A DNA stretch of 64,000 nucleotides from Lagopus muta (Eukaryota; Chordata; Aves; Galliformes; Phasianidae): assembly GCF_023343835.1 (NCBI RefSeq), contig NC_064435.1, positions 39,084,603 through 39,148,602 on the forward strand, written 5' to 3'. The notes beneath the pieces were generated by a model. The model was not told the origin of the DNA. It saw only the letters and a program-made list of their open reading frames with translations, and did not search any database. The stretch's first letter is position 1, and each line of letters begins with the position of its first letter. Both the position numbers and the translations under genes were made by a program. Below are positions 60,750 through 64,000 of this stretch, in pieces.

Positions 60750-63441
60750 ACATGCTGTCTTTAGAGGTATCTGTTGCCTACCCTGAAGCCTGAAATACAT
60801 ATAGCCATGCATTCCCTTTCAACTATGAAAATATGGAAGCTATGCTGAAGAAAGCTGGGGCTCAACATCTGCCTTGCTTTGAAGCCTGTGTCTCATTGGA
60901 TCAAGACAAGATGATAATAGTGCTTTGCAAATATGTATTTAAAAACAAAGCAAGATGACGCACAAGTACTTAAGAAAACTTAGGTAATTTCCCCTATCAT
61001 TTTTAACTTAAAATACGTTTCTTTTCTCTTATTTTCTTGTTTTCTTTGCGTCTGTAACCCCCCCATAGCAAATGGTAGATGTAAAACCAATGCACTTTTT
61101 CTCGTCTCCCAAGCTTGAAGTGTACAGACTTCATAAGATACTACCCTGTATTGCTTTTGTCTTGCCAGGCAGAGAAAGTGAAAATAAAACAAATAGTGGC
61201 AGCAGTATCTGTCTTTAAAATACAAGTATACAAAAATGAGTACATCCACCCTGCCAGCCCTGTAATGCTGCTGGGGGCAAGGTGATGGATGTGATTAACT
61301 GCTCAGAGGAGGCTCTGAGGTAGAGCAATTCATGCACATCGTTTTGCAGAGCACACAGCTGTGTTTCTGAGACCTTTACTGTGCAACTGTGTTCCTCCTT
61401 TTCTGGCAATATTTTAGTACAGATTCTGTAGCCTTATATTTAGCCACTGGCAGAACTGGTCAGTTATCTGTTGGGGCCTTATTTAGAACACAGATTGATT
61501 AATCATAGACCAGAACAACAAAAAAAAAACTCTACTTTGTTGCCTAATTTTAGATATTGCTCGACTTCTGATTTTTACATTCACAACGCTGCCTGTTATG
61601 GAGAGAACTGATTGGGTTGCTATTACTGAGTTTCCCCATGAATTTTTGGGAAGTGCTCTGGTTCTTATCTGTGTAGAGACTGAATTTTCGTTCTTCATTT
61701 AATGTCTGTTTTCTGTGTGGTATGTCTCCGAATAAGCTAAATTACATTTTGTGAAGGAGACTCTGGAAACACAAAGGGAAAGAGTATGAGGTGAGGTTCC
61801 TTTTAAGTGAGAGCCTCAAAGCCTTTTCAGGTTTTTACTGTTATGCTGATGGAAACCGTTTTGCTGCCAGACACTGTCCCCACTACTTGAAATGGAGGAG
61901 GCAAAGTAGAGGCTCTGAGTTGTTGGTGTAGTTATGTGCAGGCAGAAAGATGCTCTGTCTACTACAGTTGAGTGTGACTACTGCCTTTTGTGTTCAGTGC
62001 CCTGTAGGTGGTTCAGAGGCTCTCTTATGAGAGAGATTTGTTATGAGTGAATTGATGTAAGTATCTCTGGAAGGCCGCTTCCTAGTTCCAGAGTCTCAAC
62101 TGTTGCAAAGTAATCAAAATCCAATAGTTTTACCAGTTTCCACAAATAGGTAACCTCAGTCAATCTGTAAGCCTAAACAAAAGGTATCTGCAGAAGAATA
62201 TCATCTTGTTTAAATGGAAGCCTGTTGTAGAGAGAAATACTCTGCTAATAATAAATAATTGTAGAGATGCTTTGAATCTAATGAACTTAGAATTTTTTTC
62301 AATTCTTTTTTTTTTCCTTGGAGCTGTATACAGCCAGACGCTCTCTTCATTGTGCACCCCTTCAAAACATAAAGTAGAATTTTCTTCCTGTGCTCCAGAT
62401 ACTTATCTCTCTGAATGTTTATATCATTTTTGCACCTGTCTGCTTCCCTCACAAGGTAGCAAGTGTCCTTATTTGTCCCTGGGCAAAGCTGAAGTCTCGG
62501 GAAAAGCAAAAGTAAAGGTAGTAACTGGAGGAAGAAAGACTCATAATGAAAACTAGAGCAAGATCTATGTCACACCCCAGGACACTAAAACTAAACAGGT
62601 GTAGCATGGCCCCAGCATGTGCAGTCCTCAGATTAGGGATCAAAATGTTGTGTGGCTAAGAATTGTAGTATCTGGAGAACTTATAATTTAAATAAACATT
62701 CTGTGACTGGGCCTGAAGATGAATAAAATCTTCCTTCTGCAGAAAATTTGATTGATGTGAAACTTAGGGATTTGGGCAGAGTAGCAAATATCACTTACTG
62801 CATGTTATGATGAAGCCACTTTGTGTGTGTGATTTTTCTTTTTTTTTTTTTTTCCTTTGCTTGATGTAGTCAAGTTCTCAGTTTAGGAGAGATTGCTAAG
62901 CCCTTCATGCCTTTCCTATTGCTTCCCCCTTGTCCAAATGTTCAAATGAAATATTTCTAACCTTTCAGTCTGTGAACTACCAACATCTGGCATTTGGTGA
63001 AGAAAATTTTTTGTTCCCCTTCCAGAGGCAAAACCTGTCATCTGTTCTGGGGCCTGGCTAGATCTTGCCTTGGGGCTGCTGCTTGGCCTTCATCTCCTAT
63101 AGCCACAATGTGCTTATCGCTGTGTTCAGGCTGCTAAAAGCATTGCTGGAATAAGGAGCATTCTCAGCAACCATATGCTGTTCAAATCAGGAGGCATGAA
63201 GAATTTGCTTATGTACTTCTAAGCCAAGAAACTGGCTATCTGTGGACAGAATCTTCCCCCCATGTTTTTTTTCCTCCCTACTTTTATCAGGAAACCCAAA
63301 CTCAGAGATGCTGAGAACAATCCAGGGATTTATTCTTTGGAAAAATCAGTTTCAGCAGGGTTGCCACCCATTAGATCAAGCTGTCCCATATATTGAACAA
63401 CTCTTGCATTCCCAGGTGCTGAAAACTAGACAAAACTAGAT

Positions 63442-63467
63442 TTTTTTTGTATATATATACAAAAAAA
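63442..63467. repeat. Perfect 26-bp palindrome
   Basis: Seven T, then GTATATATATAC, then seven A. It is its own reverse complement over the full length and could extrude as a cruciform. Confidence 0.95.
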
Positions 63468-64000
63468 TATACAGGTAGACTGTAATTTATGTAGTATGCT
63501 GAAATCATGTATGCCTTTGTTCCCACCGTTTGTGCACACAGAGCAGATTATGTGTTCGACTAAAATGTCGAAGCTGCCAGCTGGAATAACCCAGTCTGGC
63601 AGTACTTGTGGCTTCAGTGTTCTATGACAGGACTTATATCTAATTTTTTATTTCCTCTTTTGTAGCCTATTTGAAGACAATAAATGTAATGAAAAGCACT
63701 TACTCAGTTTGGCTGCAGAACACTTATTTATATGAAATTGGGCAATCTTCAGGACAGAGGGGAGAGGTTTGCTACTAATTATGAAAGCAGAAATACTATT
63801 AAGGAGCCAGCATATTAGATTTGAAGTGTTGTTCCTTTCTCAGAGGGCCTGCCTCAGTGTGTCAGGAAATAAATGTCAACTTGAACACACAAAATCAAGA
63901 TTCTGACAAACCTATGTGTTCTTATTTCTACTGAGAGCACCTTCTGCAGTTTGAGGAAGCAGACTGTCCAAGCACTTTCTGCTGTAATCATAGTGGCACT

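Larger units (their letters stand above)
58841..64000. other. Intergenic to window end, no gene seen
   Basis: No gene or clear transposon. Holds a short tandem duplication (60502-60553), tandem hairpins (60711-60749), a T14 run near 62840 and a 26-bp palindrome (63442-63467). ORFs of up to 116 codons lack domains. Confidence 0.6.

Noticed and set aside
1-64000. Exons of expected neighbours (OPRK1, RB1CC1), tRNA or rRNA genes, CRISPR arrays, integrated viral genes
   Set aside because: I looked for opioid-receptor TM motifs, cloverleaf-like boxes and regular spacer arrays and saw none. The only retroviral traces are LTR-type sequence.

Overview
The window looks like a stretch of a galliform bird genome, most likely chicken or a close relative. 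It is AT-rich and intron/intergenic in texture. It carries many CR1 LINE fragments in both orientations, two copies of a mariner DNA transposon that I recognise as Galluhop-like, an avian ERV-type LTR, and no mammalian-type SINEs. There are no operons, bacterial signals or CRISPR arrays. Repeat family names come from recall of consensus features, not from a database search.

Only one protein-coding gene can be supported: a single-coding-exon class A GPCR on the minus strand (47433-48428, 331 aa) that I recognise as a neuropeptide B/W receptor, most likely NPBWR1. The sequence also supports a full gene model. A TATA-like box lies at 49672-49677 in a CpG-rich patch. It is followed by non-coding exon 1 (about 49645-49453), a 130-bp intron with a 21-G/C run, non-coding exon 2 (49322-49213) and a 743-bp intron holding an antisense CR1 3' end. 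The coding exon starts at 48469, and an AATAAA lies at 47077-47082. Upstream ORFs in exons 1-2 suggest translational control. NPBWR1 was chosen over its paralogue NPBWR2 because the gene sits alone in a repeat-rich gene desert. This fits the RB1CC1-NPBWR1-OPRK1 neighbourhood known in mammals and not the gene-dense OPRL1/MYT1 region where NPBWR2 lies.

Layout: 1-6960 is unannotatable AT-rich DNA with an (ATT)n microsatellite. 6960-12000 has CR1 pieces. 12000-13000 has an LTR-like promoter module followed by an internally deleted Galluhop copy. 13000-32400 is mostly a desert with one CR1 and simple repeats. 32400-44130 has CR1s, an ERV-type LTR (35837-36376) and long T tracts. 47058-49650 is the receptor gene. 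51000-54500 has a long decayed CR1, a second Galluhop copy and a second copy of the LTR-like module. 54700-64000 has homopolymers, two CR1s and several perfect palindromes.

I did not find a new multi-gene system. The observations most worth checking are the 5' structure and uORFs of the receptor gene, and the pair of related LTR-like modules. Each module carries a conserved palindrome, a TATA-like box and a splice donor, and each lies next to a Galluhop copy.
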